Assembly: GCF_009389715.1 (NCBI RefSeq)
Contig: NC_052394.1
Span: 24,055,399-24,119,398, forward strand
DNA length: 64,000 bases
From: Phoenix dactylifera
Lineage: Eukaryota; Streptophyta; Magnoliopsida; Arecales; Arecaceae
Direction: 5' to 3'
Positions 45,865 through 58,112 of the stretch are shown piece after piece. Within the stretch, counting starts at the first letter, position 1; the number at the start of each line of letters is the position of its first letter. Below the pieces are notes generated by a model. That model worked only from the letters and a program-made list of their open reading frames with translations. It was not told the origin of the DNA and made no database searches. The position numbers and the translations under genes are program-made.

Positions 45865-48800
45865 GGACGGCCCAAGCCCACCTAATAAAAATCATGCTCT
45901 CTAATTTTCTCAAGCTAGGATCGGGGGAAGAGCCAATGTCCGGAAGAGGAGTCGTTCGGTTCCGTGAGAAAGAGGGGGGACGGGAATAGTCGTAGAGGTA
46001 CAAGGGTGAAATAATCTAGGACTCCTTTTTAATCTTGGAGTGCTTTTCTTTTTTCTTTTCCTTTTTTCTGGATTGATTGAATTATGTACGAATATAATTT
46101 GATCGTTGTTTGAATGCAATTGTCAACAATTTAAAGGATAATGAAAGACATTATTGACACTCATCAATGCGTAATCTTATGCTTCTTATGCGAAATCTAC
46201 TTCAAACTTGGGATTATTACGAAAGAAGCATGTTTCCATGGAGATTTACGGTCTCGTGTCCAGATATATATCCTTATGTAATGATTCTAAGAAACACATC
46301 TATGCATCTTCTATCAGCAGAAAACCAAAACCATTTTGTAGCATGTTATAATTAGGTAAGTAAAAAATGCAATAAAATCCATATGAAAAATATGGTAAAA
46401 ATGCAGCCTCTCCGGTTTGAGTTCAGAAATCCGGCACATGCAGTCGTGCGCCGAGAAGATGGCATGGCGGTCAAATGGGCTTTACCATCCTGTCGAACTT
46501 CCTGATGAATTTGATAGCGGAATAAGAGTTGCTTTTCTAATTTGTGGAGACGAGATATCTTGGTAATTAAGCTGATGGGTCAAAGCTCCGTTGACAAGTT
46601 TTATAATGCTGTCATCTTATGTCAGCTCGGAGCCTCGGACCATGTACTTTCCCAGCTGTCATGAGATTGGCTTTGCGACATGTATGATGGACTTGGCTTG
46701 TGGATCTCGGTGTAATGGCCGGTGTTCTAAAGTCAACTCCCGGGGCTACATACGTCATATAAAATGAAATAGCCGAACCACTTCCACGATCATGAGTCAT
46801 CGACTTTAAAGCAGCATTTGGATGGGGAACGAGAGAGGGATAACTCCCCTATTCGCTCCCTTATCCAGCGGAACCATCCGTTAGACCCCGTGGAATAACC
46901 TATTCCCTTGTTACGATGCATAAGAAGATATTCCCGACACTTGAAGAATAAGTCTATTCCATATAAAAGGATGGAATAGATCATTTCCTCCCACATCATA
47001 AGCTAATTGCTATATTATCTCTCCATTTTTTTTCTTTCCACTGTTAGGTATACAAGAAAAAAGGGGAAGGTAATTTTGTCTTTGCGACAAAAATCAAAAT
47101 TATCACGAATTCCAGAGCATATTAAATATAATCTATTCCCTCGCTTTATTCCCTGCAACTTAATGTCAAAAGGCACTTATCCTGCAGAATAAATCCGCCC
47201 CTTTTTACAGTCAGTGCCCCAATAACTTTTTTCATCCTCTAAATCGAAAAAAAAAGAACAACTTTTTTGTTCTCTTCAATTTTATTCCGTGACTAGACGC
47301 AACCTAATAAATCAAACCATCCTGCACATCCACTATGGGCTTGAAGTGCTGAATCGCTGTCACAAAATGGATTCTTATGATTAACGGTACGCTAGTGGAC
47401 TAGTTTGAACCCAAATTGCATCAGATCTCAAACTCACTTCGTGCATTAGGGCGACAAATTGTTTCGGTGTCCACATCCCCATGAGTCCACTGGGCTTCCT
47501 CTGGAATATAGTTTTTTATATTGCGGGCCCACTTGTCGGCACGATTCTAAGATCCTTCTTTCATTACGCTAATAATAGTGGAAGGAAAGAAGAACATCAT
47601 CTCTTGGTGTGAAGTGAAACAAATCGAGGAAAGCGAGCTGTTTCTATTGTTTCCCAACCAACAAGGCTCTTAATTTGGTGAGTGCGCCAAAAGTCCAACA
47701 AGCTTTTCGTGAACAAGAGGGTGTCTGTGTTTGAGTTTGCCTTTACCTTTGTCTGCGTTTATAAGAGTGGGGAGATGATGATGAGCTGGGCTTCATGGTT
47801 TTCTGATGATGGGGCAGCAACCCCACGCCCACCTTCCCCAAGTGGATCCCAACCCAATAACGAGAACAGGCTGGACCACCTCGAGTCCCCAGCCCCCCTC
47901 TAGTTGAATAGCTGGAGTGGTGGCCTCCTCCACTTAATGCACCCCCCACGGGCAAGGGGAATCTTCTCCTTTCCCCATCTTATTGGATTAGATGTGATGG
48001 TACCTTAACTCCCAGCTTAATGGATGGAATGATGTCTGTGTCCGACTCAATTAGTTTTTTTGAAACTCTGTTAATGGCAGCAGTTAGAGGTGGCAAAGAT
48101 CGGCATCACCAAAAAAAAAAAAAAAATAATAAGGTCAGAGATGGCGGCAAGGAACATTGATTTAACTACTAAAATGTGATCGATCTTAAGTGCGGAAACA
48201 CGGCTAGCGGAGCGCGCCAAGTGCTAACCGCCCAGGGTGCCCTGCGGGGCGCGGTGTTGCCGCGGTCTTCGGTGCCTGCTGTTGATGACCGTCCATTTTT
48301 TTTTTGATGGCGACTGCAGCACTGAAATCCTGCACCGCAGGGGATCCGCGCTCGAACGTGACACTTTGGCCGTCCCCAGTGTGCGGAAAACCAAAGATTC
48401 TTTTCCATTTATGGAAACAAGGTAGGGCCCACTCCTGCCATTTTGCTGCATCACGCACATGGTTTCCTGACCGTTCGTTAACGAGAGGGTCGCTAAAGAA
48501 CAACGAATTTAGAGACCACGGGCTTCACGCCCTTTAACCTATTCACCCGGGCCTCGCAATTACCGGTGGGGATGGGACGGGACGGCATTCAAATCGCCCA
48601 GTTCCTGTATTAAGTTCGATCTGGACGACCGGAGATTCATGATCAGAATCATTAAATGCGATCATCGCGGCTGGATCTCCGATCATCCGATGTATACTTC
48701 TATCGATACCTAGAATTGGAAAAATATGACCTCATAATGGTTACGGTTAGACCTACCATTCTAAATATTAAATGGATTCTCTGACTCGAAAGCCACGCGG

Positions 48801-51260
48801 TGAACTTGCAAGTTGGGCGGATGCCATCGCGGGCCCTATTCAGATTATTATAACCAGTTTTCATAATTAATAAATAAATAAAACACCAACGGCCCTATAA
48901 AGATTTTTATGATTATAATTTAATAAATAAATAAATAAATAAATACGTTTTGTTTGGCATTTTGTTTCCTTTTCTCCATAAAAAAAAAAAAATCTGACCC
49001 AGTTTCATATACAGGTACAAATTTCCATAACCTTTCCTTTTCTTTGTTATAAGTAAATAAAGACCAAAGCAGAATGGCGGCCAATGGTGCCTGCAAAGGA
49101 CACAAACTCATCTTTAGCAAAAAAAAAAAAAAAAAAAGAGGACGCAAACTCATTAATGTTCTTGGTCATGGTTTTGACGCTTCCTTTCATTATTATGTAC
49201 TTCACTAGCACATGACTATATTGTTAATCGTCTGATAATTCTGCTGTACACATGACTATAAAGATTTATTTTATATCAAATAAAACCCACCTTATTAAAA
49301 TTAGGTTGGATTGAATACATAAAGAGATAGGGCAAATTGCCATATATATCTGCTGATCTTGTAAAAAATAGTTGGTCTGCGTGATATAAGTTCTCCTGTA
49401 TTCATCATGTTTTTCCAAAGTGTTTGGGTTGATTTATTTGTTGAAGTTTTTTTTTTTTTAAGGTAAAGATTGATTTGTTGAAGCTCATAGGCTCTCCTAT
49501 AGCAAAACTTGTCCAGGTTGAACTCCACATGTTCGAACTATGGGGTTCTCAACTTTTCATGTTTGAGAGCATTGGGACGGGCTCCAACCAAATTAGGAAC
49601 CCAAAAAATGGCGATTAATATTAAAATCATGATGTGGTGTCTACGTTTAGCTCAAAAAAAAAACAAAATTAAGGTGTTATCTTTCAACTAAAAAGACTTA
49701 ATCATAAGACCAACGAGCTAAGCATGTGATCTTACCACCCTGAGAAATAAAAAAATATCTTTTTATTGATTCTAGATTATATACCTGATGTTTTAATTCC
49801 ATACATAAAAATTATTATATTGTAATCTCGAACTTACATATTTTGTTAGGTCAAAAATGTGCAATGGCATGGCTCATTGCTCATGTAAATCTGAACCATT
49901 TGAATTCACAAAGCTTTTTTTTTTTTTTTTTGCAGTTATTGTATTTTGTAGGTGTTGAATTATATTTTAGGGCCCATAAGTGTATAAATATTTGGCACAA
50001 CAATTCCAAATGCCACGTTACTTGCAAGAGATCCAATTATTTGTATGTTTCGAAACCACTTAATCTATATCCGCAATCATATTTTGTAATTTATGTATAA
50101 TTGCCATGAATCCTTATGCTTGCATCTAATGCAGATTATATTTGAATATTTTAAACCTAAAAATCCTGAATTTATCTATTTATTCATACATTTTAGATTT
50201 TGAAAATTAGAACTTTCTTTCAAAGGTATTGATTGTTCAAATGAAAAAGATTTAACATAAAAATTGTGACAAGAAAAGTTTGAATTGCAAAAATTACTAA
50301 AAGAAGTAAAAAAATTCAATTTCATTACTAAAGAAAGTTTTAGATATATATAAATAATTAATATTTATAATAGTTATTATAATTTTAAAAATTATAAATA
50401 TAATGATTGTAGGATATTTTATCCTTGTTCAAAATTGAATTCCAGCAATTGCAACATCTTTCAACTTAAAGGAGGTTAAGCATTTAAATTTTGAAATACT
50501 TTTTTTCATAATAGGTGACGTAGGCAAACTGCGAGGACCCGAGCCAAAACGTCCAAATCTTCTGAGCGATGCACGGAACAAACTTCGCTAATCCACTCTT
50601 CCGTCCTTCATTAAATTTTATCGAACAAAGGACAAACATAAGAGCTTTCATTAATGGAGGCATCTTGTCATATTGGTGGGGAGGCCAAAAATAGGTGGGG
50701 AGAAGGGACAGTAGTGATGAGGAAGTTGAAATGCTTGTCCAAGCGATAAAAAAAAAAGAAAAAGTGATGATTATTTGAGCCAATATAAAATAAAAATTTA
50801 AAAAAATTATATAATGTTGCATGATACTTCAATTTCTACAAATAATTTGCTCTCCAGCTCAGTTAATGGGAGAATTGTAGATGTGCTCAGTTAAACAATA
50901 ATAATTGTTAGTTATAATTAGTCTAGTCATCCACGAAAAGGAAATTAGTTTTATCTTTCCAAAATAACATGAGACTGGAGATTTATTTAACCGAAATAAT
51001 ATATAGTTAATCTTCGAAAGAAAGGAAATAATTTTTATCTTTCATAAAATAATATGAGGATTTGAGATTTATTTAACCAAAATAATATATACTCAGTCTT
51101 CGGAGCAAGCGGTTTGATGATCGTCCGCCAGTCTGCATGTAAAGAAACCGCGGGGAGAATCTGTGGATGAGTGGCCACAAACTCCTCGACGGCCCAATCG
51201 CAGCCTTCCTTCCCTCCTTTCCACTTTCTTTGTTTTTAGATCTCCAAACAAGATAAAAAC
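45865..51260. other. 5.4 kb spacer between laccase and MYB genes, no gene seen
   Basis: The left end includes the laccase 3' untranslated region. A region at about 46810-47210 has the look of a decayed MITE (GCATTTGGATGGGG start, GGTAATTTTGTCTTTGCGAC inside), but I could not pair its ends. GC-richer sequence at 48190-48560 has open frames on both strands without motifs. AT-rich runs (TAAA at 48870-48944) and A or T runs follow. Confidence 0.4.
49097..49153. mobile_element. 27-bp poly(A) micro-insertion with 15-bp target-site duplication
   Basis: AGGAC(A/G)CAAACTCAT occurs at 49097-49111 and 49139-49153 with one mismatch. It brackets only CTTTAGC plus an A run of about 19 and a final G. This is the signature of an extremely 5'-truncated retro-insertion made by LINE machinery. 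Confidence 0.6.
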
Positions 51261-51900
51261 AATAAAATAAAGAGACGGTGGAGAGGAATAGATCGGGGTT
51301 TGGATCCCTTCCTTCCTTGCATCCCCCACCCCTATTTTTTCCCCTTCTTTCCTTCTTTCTGCTCCCTTTATACATCCAAAGATTGCTCTTGCGCCTCCTT
51401 TTTTCGCTTCTTCTCCTCGGATTCACATCCAAAGTTGGGTCTATACCCTCTTGGCTACTCGATTGCTGCTGCTCTCTGGTCTTTTACCCTGATCGAATTC
51501 TCTCTGCTGGTGGGTGGTCCGGGGGTTTGCAGGGGTTTTGGGTTCGCGTTCTTCTTGAATAGGTACTCCGTGGGAGCTTTAGGTTCATGTTTTGGACTTG
51601 AAATTTTGGGTTTTTTGTCCTTGTAATCCATCGATGGTTGAGACTCTCTCCTTGTTTTCAGTAAAAGAAATGTTCTTGAATTGAGTATTCGATTGATTTC
51701 TGATCGAGGTCTATCCTTTGCAGAATTTGTTTATAGATTCTCTTTAGTTTCGGAAGGGTGGGTTATCTGTTCCGATTCCTTCGGGAAAAACTATAACTTT
51801 CCCCCGTTGCTTCCACTGGATCTGCCCTCTGTGTGCTCTGCTATCGGAGAATCCGTCCAAGGTTTGATTTTGAGTAGATAAACGATCAGAAGACCTGGAA
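51261..51900 (+). promoter_or_regulatory. promoter and leader region of the DIV-type MYB gene
   Basis: Pyrimidine-rich sequence from about 51300 to 51460 followed by a long untranslated leader. A donor-like AATAG|GTACTCC near 51560 and acceptor-like GTTTTCAG near 51660 could bound a leader intron. Several short frames precede the ATG, as is common for such leaders. The start of transcription is not determined. Confidence 0.4.
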
Positions 51901-53126
51901 ATGGTGACGAACTCTTGGATGGAAGTTCTCACCCCAAGGGCCCCGTACTTCCCCAACTCAAGTTGGCTTCCCGGCCCGAAGAGGAGCGGGGCTTGGACCC
52001 AAGAGGAGAACAAGCGCTTCGAGGATGCCCTAGCGCGCTTCGACAGGGACACCCCCGACCGATGGGAGAGGGTGGCGGCCATGATCCCGGGGAAGTCGGT
52101 GCGGGATATCATCTCCCATTACAAGGACTTGGAGGACGACGTGAGCCACATAGAAGCTGGGCTGATCCCGTTTCCTGGCTACAGCTCTTCGTCTTTTACG
52201 TTGGATTGGGAGAACAGCCATGGGTATGAACGGTTGAAGCCATCCTACTGCGTCGGCGGGAAGAGGTCAGGAGGGAGGCCGGATCAGGAGAGGAAGAAAG
52301 GAGTCCCTTGGACTGAAGAGGAGCACAAGTAAACTCCCGTTTAAACCCCGTTTGTCATGGCATTTTAACATGATTGCATGTGTTTGAGAAGATTATACCA
52401 TGTACATCATCATCTTTAATTATTATTTCTTTTTTTTTGGAAACTAAAATGATGTGATCTTGCAGATGCTGCCCTTGTTTTGATAATTTACTAATGTGCA
52501 TTTAAGTATCCATCTATGTTTTGATCTGGATGCAGGAAGTAGTCCTTAAGAGGGACAATGGGATTTTTACGTTTGATGTTAGTTCTGATACTAGCTTAGT
52601 TTGTTTCTGGGATCATATTTGCTGATGGTGAAAAATTTTGCTTGGCAGGCTATTTCTACTGGGTCTCCAGAAATATGGGAAAGGGGATTGGAGAAACATA
52701 TCACGCAATTTTGTCACCACCAGGACGCCTACCCAAGTGGCTAGCCATGCACAAAAGTATTTCATCAGGCTCAATTCAGGTGGAAAAGATAAGAGGAGGT
52801 CCAGCATCCATGACATCACGACGGTCAACTTGCTGAACAATGGGCCTCCTTCACCATCTCAGGCATCCATGCTTGCCAAGCGATCGAGTTCTGCTGCTAC
52901 CACTGGAATCTCTGACCAGTTCTCGGTCATAGTCGATTCAAATCAGCCTAATGAAGCAGCTGCTGTCTTTAGCCCATCGGCACATGGTAATCCATTCATG
53001 CACCCACCTTATGAAATTACTTCATATGGGATGAAATTACCAGCTCAAAATTCTCAAAGGGGCATCCTTCAAGATTCAATGGTTGCAGACCATAGTATGC
53101 TATTTCAAATGCACCCTCATGGATAA
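51901..53126 (+). CDS. DIV: DIVARICATA-type MYB (SANT + SHAQKYF) transcription factor
   Basis: Two exons, 51901-52328 and 52649-53126, joined in phase 2 (donor CACAA|GTAAAC, acceptor TTGGCAG|G), give 301 residues, the usual family length. The N-terminal SANT/MYB-like domain spans about residues 30-82 ([39 protein letters not shown]). The linker has [14 protein letters not shown]. The second, DNA-binding MYB repeat spans about 134-186 ([40 protein letters not shown]) with the plant motif SHAQKYF at 175-181. It is followed by the conserved [16 protein letters not shown]. Family members bind I-box/GATA-like sites and, with RADIALIS-type antagonists, set growth patterns. The nearest relatives I recall include At5g01200 and At2g38090. 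The gene looks intact. Confidence 0.95.
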
Positions 53127-56100
53127 GAAAATGGAGAATGTGCACTCCTGTAGACAATAATTGTCTATGGACATCTTTTGGGTGGGGAGTGGGGAGGGGA
53201 TGGGGTTACTTGGATCATTAAATTCAGGCCTTTTGGGGCTGAAATGGAATGATAGAGTATGTATTTCCAATGCTGTCAATATGTCAATACTGTGATATTT
53301 TCGTAGATGGGCCTTATGATTTTTCTTTTTCTTCTTTGTATAATTTGCCATTCTAAGGTACAGAACTCAAGAATATAATGGCATCAAGACATTCACTTGA
53401 TGTCGCATTGCCATCTGATAGTCTTAGCTTAGAATGCTCCATGCTCGTGTAGGTATCATACCCCTTATGAAGACTTCTCTTGGTTAAGTGCTTAGTTTCC
53501 AAGAGATCTGCATAGGAGTATTATGGCAGCCTTTCCTGTTCGGGTGCTGGCCAGAAGAAGCTAGCTTCAGATTCGTGGAGAATGTGCATACTTCATGGTA
53601 CGATTGTTGAGGTACGAATTGGAGGCCTATGTCATGTTGCTTGCTTGTTGTCTCTCAGATGTTTTAAGCGGATCTGTATGTAAGCTGTTGTGGTATAAAG
53701 ATAGACTGGAAAGTCCAGAGTCAAATGATTTAGCTGTCTATGTTAGTATTTCTTATTTCATCTGTCATATGTATTTGCAGCAGTCATGGCTTATTGACCT
53801 TTGTCACATTGTTATGTAGTTTGAGCTTTACACGGCATCTTCCTCTCACTGGCTCTTTTATAAACAATATTCAAAACAATGGATAAATACCTTTTCTGGT
53901 AAAAGATGTGTCCGAGTCTCCGCAGATTTTTACTGCTGTATCCATTTTATCCTGCAGAGTAGTTACTAATTTGTGGAATACTTCCAATTCTCTATTCATT
54001 GTTTGCAGTAACCCTCAACTGGAGTTCTACGGCAATGATATCCTGTTCAATTTACACTTTATATGAGGTTTTGTGCAAATGTGGAGGCTCTGACCCCAAA
54101 TGCTAAACTAGTTTATGCGTGTCATGTGCATTGCTCAACTTGTCTTAGTCACACTCAGAGAGTATTCCCTTGTGCATCCACTTAATGCTTCTGGTTGCTC
54201 TCTTTGGATGGAATTTGACCCTCATGCAGAGATTCTGTCTCCATAGTCTTTAGGTTTACTGTTTTAATCCTCTAATATGACATTGTTGACTGAGCTCGAC
54301 CATTAAAAATAGTTGGTGCTGAGTCTGCATTCCACTTGATAAGCATCTCATGCTTCATCCATTCTCCTTTCCCTGGTTCCGCTCTTTATCCTCTTCAGGA
54401 AGGCACCCTAGGACATAGGTTGATCTCTTGTATAGAAGTGGATGAACACACACAAGATATTACTCCGGTTGTCTGTTGTTTCATTTTTGCCTCTAGCTAA
54501 AATGCATCAAATCTCTATGCAGCCTATCTTATCATCCGAGTATGTAATTTAGTGCCAAAGAATGTATGTTTGTTATGGGTTAATCCATGGTTTGTGGGCC
54601 TCAAATGTTCTCTCAACTCTTTCTGAACTGGAATCTTAATCTAATTAATTACATGCTTTCCTTGAGCAGACGGCAAGAGTATCTTGGTATAATGTATACT
54701 GTACCTAATGATGGAAAGCTACATGGGACAATTAATTAGTGAACCTCATGCTGCACTTTATGATTTGAAATCTTTCTTTTACCAACTTTCCTTGTTATGC
54801 GGTCGGGAAGTTGGTCTTAAGAAGCTAAGAACCTTAAGCCTAAATCCATATTATTGTGGGTCAAGTGGAGCAGGTGAACTCGAGCTGAGTGAAATCCTAC
54901 TAGATGCAGCATCCAACATTCTGTCGATTTGTCATCATCCAATTTACTAATCGCCCGTTGTTTACCTGTGGATTTGCATGCCTGAGGAGGGTCATATGCA
55001 TCATCTCTGCTTGCCAACCCAAGTCTTCCTATCGGCTCCGCTGAGCTTTTGACTTTGAGTGAATGTTGATTCCACCATATTATCTTACAGAATAGTTGCT
55101 TCCTACTGTCGGCAATTCTTAATTGACTTGGCTGTTTTAACAGCGACAACGAGAATAAAGTAGAGCCTCTTGCTGCTGTGGATGTGGTGATGGTGGTGGT
55201 TGGTGTTTCTTTTCTTCCATATTTTTTTCTCCCATTTTTAGCAGCTGGCACTGCTTTCGCTGCTGAAACTGCCATTGCTGCTGTGGCTGCGACCATCAGG
55301 AAGAATGGTGCCTGGGCGAGCGAGTCACTTGCAAATTATTTAGGCCCCACACTTTGGGCAATAAAAAGGAGGATTCAATGCAACATGAGCAAAGTGGTCT
55401 TCCCTGTTCCCTCTGCAACCTAAATGACAAAACTGGCCACTCTTTTTGGAAAGATGCTGCATCCTTTTCTGCAACTTGCATTAGAAAAGCACTTCGCTCC
55501 ACTTTATTCTAGCTTTGATCGGCCATTACGACGTATGCGGTCCAACACCTTTATACTTTTGAACATCGTGTCCTAACTTTCCGTTTTATTCTGATTCCGA
55601 GCCCTTCAAATGGGTTTCGCCAGTCGTATATGATTGAGGATTTAAGGCTGGAGCGCAGGTACGCAAGGTTCCCTGCTTTCTTCATTGGCCACTAAGAGAA
55701 ATCTGGTGACTCCTACTTCATAGGTTTACTACTCATCACCATAAACCAAGGTTTGAGATGCATGAAATTTTTAACCATCCAGTACGTGGTATCTCAACTT
55801 GTACAAATATCAACTACAAATTAAAATCGCCAAGAAGCATGCATCCAAATGGAAAAAAGGGTTTGTTAAACTGATGAAGCGACTGATACAATCGACAGGC
55901 ACGAACTTGTGTATGATTAATTAGAAGACAAACACAATCAGCTCAGAGACAATTCGAGATCTTACAGCAGAAGGCCAGTATTTAATTGTGTTACTTATAA
56001 CGCAAACTATTACAGAAATTTGTTGCCAACTACCATTTTGACAACCCAAATTCAAGTGAAAACAGGGGGTCATACGTCGACAGATGCACAGCATCCGTTT

Positions 56101-56149
56101 GCGACATATTTGTTTAAACCATGTCGCTGCAGCTCACCCTCCCTCAAAC
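53127..56149. other. 3' flank of the MYB gene and spacer, no gene seen
   Basis: Three kilobases of moderately AT-rich sequence. The first few hundred bases should be the MYB 3' untranslated region. Short frames at 54708-54947 and 55178-55423 have no family motif, and the second is Ala/Val-rich low complexity. The last few hundred bases may be the 3' untranslated region of the former GH3 gene on the minus strand. Confidence 0.4.
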
Positions 56150-56381
56150 TCATGATCTGGAAGCAGAATCTAAGTCGTTCCCCCTATGTCGCCAAGCGGC
56201 ATTCAGAGCATCCATCTCCAACAGTTTTGGCTCAAAACTGAAAGGCCTTCCAGATATCACAATCATCGAAGTGGTAACTTTCCTAGCTACTGGCGATGTC
56301 ATGTCAGAACCATTAAAAGGGATACCGAGCTCCGATTTGTCTCCAAAAGATTCTGCACAGGGAACCACCTCAATGGCGACA
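56150..56381 (-). pseudogene. single surviving exon of a GH3 beta-glucosidase / beta-glucan exohydrolase
   Basis: After a strong acceptor (CTCATTTGCAG, ending 56382) the minus strand encodes 76 residues to a stop at 56150: VAIEVVPCAESFGDKSELGI, PFNGSDMTSPVARKV, then SMIVISGRPFSFEPKLLEMDALNAAW. Plant GH3 exohydrolases have VGExPYAETFGDNxxLxIP, then VVxISGRPLVxEPyl and DALVAAWLPGxEG at the same spacing, in their C-terminal (A/B-sandwich) domain. The sequence drifts away right after NAAW, where LPGSEG should follow. No catalytic N-terminal domain is found upstream; LTR-element DNA begins 300 bases away. It is a relic of a gene cut short, and a recent loss is plausible since the exon itself is open. 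Confidence 0.7.
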
Positions 56382-56681
56382 CTGCAAATGAGAATGGTTG
56401 ATGCACAAAGGCAGTTATTGATGATAATTCCTCATATATTACTCTTGTTTTCTCTCCTATTGTTTCTCTTTAGCTTATATATAGAATAGTTTTGCCTGAA
56501 AAAAAAAAAAATTAGATCATCCTTTTGGGCACTGCTTGTTGCTACTATCAGCAGAAAAAGGAGAAAAAAAAAGTCAATGAGAACCAAATGACAAAAGGAG
56601 ACAGGTTTACAATAAGTCATGGACAATATTCCAAAAATTAACTGAGCATGACTGGAATTTACTTATCTCTCCGCTACTTAT
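56382..56681. other. former intron of the GH3 relic
   Basis: 300 bases of AT-rich sequence between the GH3 exon acceptor and the start of the LTR-like element at 56682. No other exon of the GH3 gene was found in it. Confidence 0.4.
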
Positions 56682-57541
56682 TGTAATGTCCGGGCCCACA
56701 ACCTACTAGGCCCAATAGAAAAATAGGCCCAGTTAAGGGTTGGGCCCAAATTTTACTGTAGCAAGTATAATGATTATTATAAAAAAAAAAAATCATACTG
56801 TAGCCAGTACGAAGGGATAAGACCGACAGGGAAGGGTGACCCCCACCCCTGCTGGCAGCCGATGCCGGCGCACCGGAGACAGGGGGGACGGCGGCCATTC
56901 CCGGAGAGGGGAGGCATGGAACGGATGGGACCTCTCAGAGGGGGGGGTCTCATCTTCTAAACCACTATTTAAGTCCCTGCCGGCAACCCTAAGTCGGAGG
57001 CCCCCAAGAACACTGAAAGAGAGAGAGTCGAAGCCCTGGAGCCTAAGGCGGAAGAGCCCTGAAGCTCCAAGAGGAAGGAGGGACTACGAGGGGGAGGAAC
57101 GGCCCAACGGTAACCAGCAAAAATCCAGGTAAGTGGCCCTTAGGTTAAATAATAAAATTTTAGGAGTGGAGATACCCCTCTGTAGGGTATTCTCCCCTCT
57201 GATGAAACAGAGGGGAGGAGACTGGCACAGAGAGAGAGAAGGAGACCGGCACGGGAGAGAAGAACAGGAGGAGGGCCGTGGGCCGGACCCACAGGCTGCG
57301 GGCCGGACCAACAGGCCGCGGGCCGGCCTGAGAACGGCCCAAGCCGAGCCCACGCCACCCGGGCCGAGCCCAGCCGGACTCGGCCTGCGGGTGACAGGCC
57401 CCGGCCGTGGCTGCCCTAGGGCTGAGGGGCAGCCAAGGGCCGCCGGGTCTGCCGTGCCGGCGACCAACGCGGCCTCAAGGCCGCCAGCCTCAGCCGAGCC
57501 CCACCTCTCCGCCGGCCGAGAGGTGGTGGCGAGACTCCCAC

Positions 57542-57572
<31 letters not shown>

Positions 57573-58073
57573 CGGAAGAGGAAGAAGAACAAAGTAAAGA
57601 AAAAAAAAAAGAGGGGGCACTTACCGCGGACCACGGCCTTACCTCGCCGTGGTCGGAGCCGGAGAAGTTCTCCCGGAGGAGATCGGCCTCGATCCCACCT
57701 CCCGGCTCTTCTCCTCTCCTCCGGCATCACTTCGAAGGAGAGGGAAAGGGCCGGCCTCCCACCGTCGCCGCCCCGAAGGGGAAGCACCACTCCGGGCTGG
57801 TAGATCTGGCCGGGGAGGGTTCGGTGAAGGTCGGAAGGAGGAGGAGGCGGCAGATCCGGCCGGAGGAGAAGAAGAAGGCCACAGATCTGGCCGGAGGAGA
57901 AGAAGGGGAGCCGGAGAAGAGGGCCGGAAGCATGGGCTTCGGTAGAGACAAAGAAGAGAAGAGGGAAAGAGAGGGAGTGACCGAGAGGGGGAAGGCCACA
58001 GATCTGGCCGGAGGAGAAGAAGGGGAGCCGGAGGGCCGGCCGGAGGTATGGTTTCGGTGGAGACGACGGAGAG

Positions 58074-58112
<39 letters not shown>

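Noticed and set aside
46811-47210. Possible decayed MITE in the laccase-MYB spacer
   Set aside because: It shows transposon-like phrases, but I could not match inverted ends or a target-site duplication.
48100-48160. A-tract at 48110-48127 with loosely similar flanks as a second poly(A) insertion
   Set aside because: The flanking similarity has too many mismatches to call a target-site duplication.
56121-56489. 122-codon plus-strand frame over the GH3 relic
   Set aside because: The minus-strand frame matches the GH3 C-terminal domain and has a proper acceptor. The plus frame has no match.
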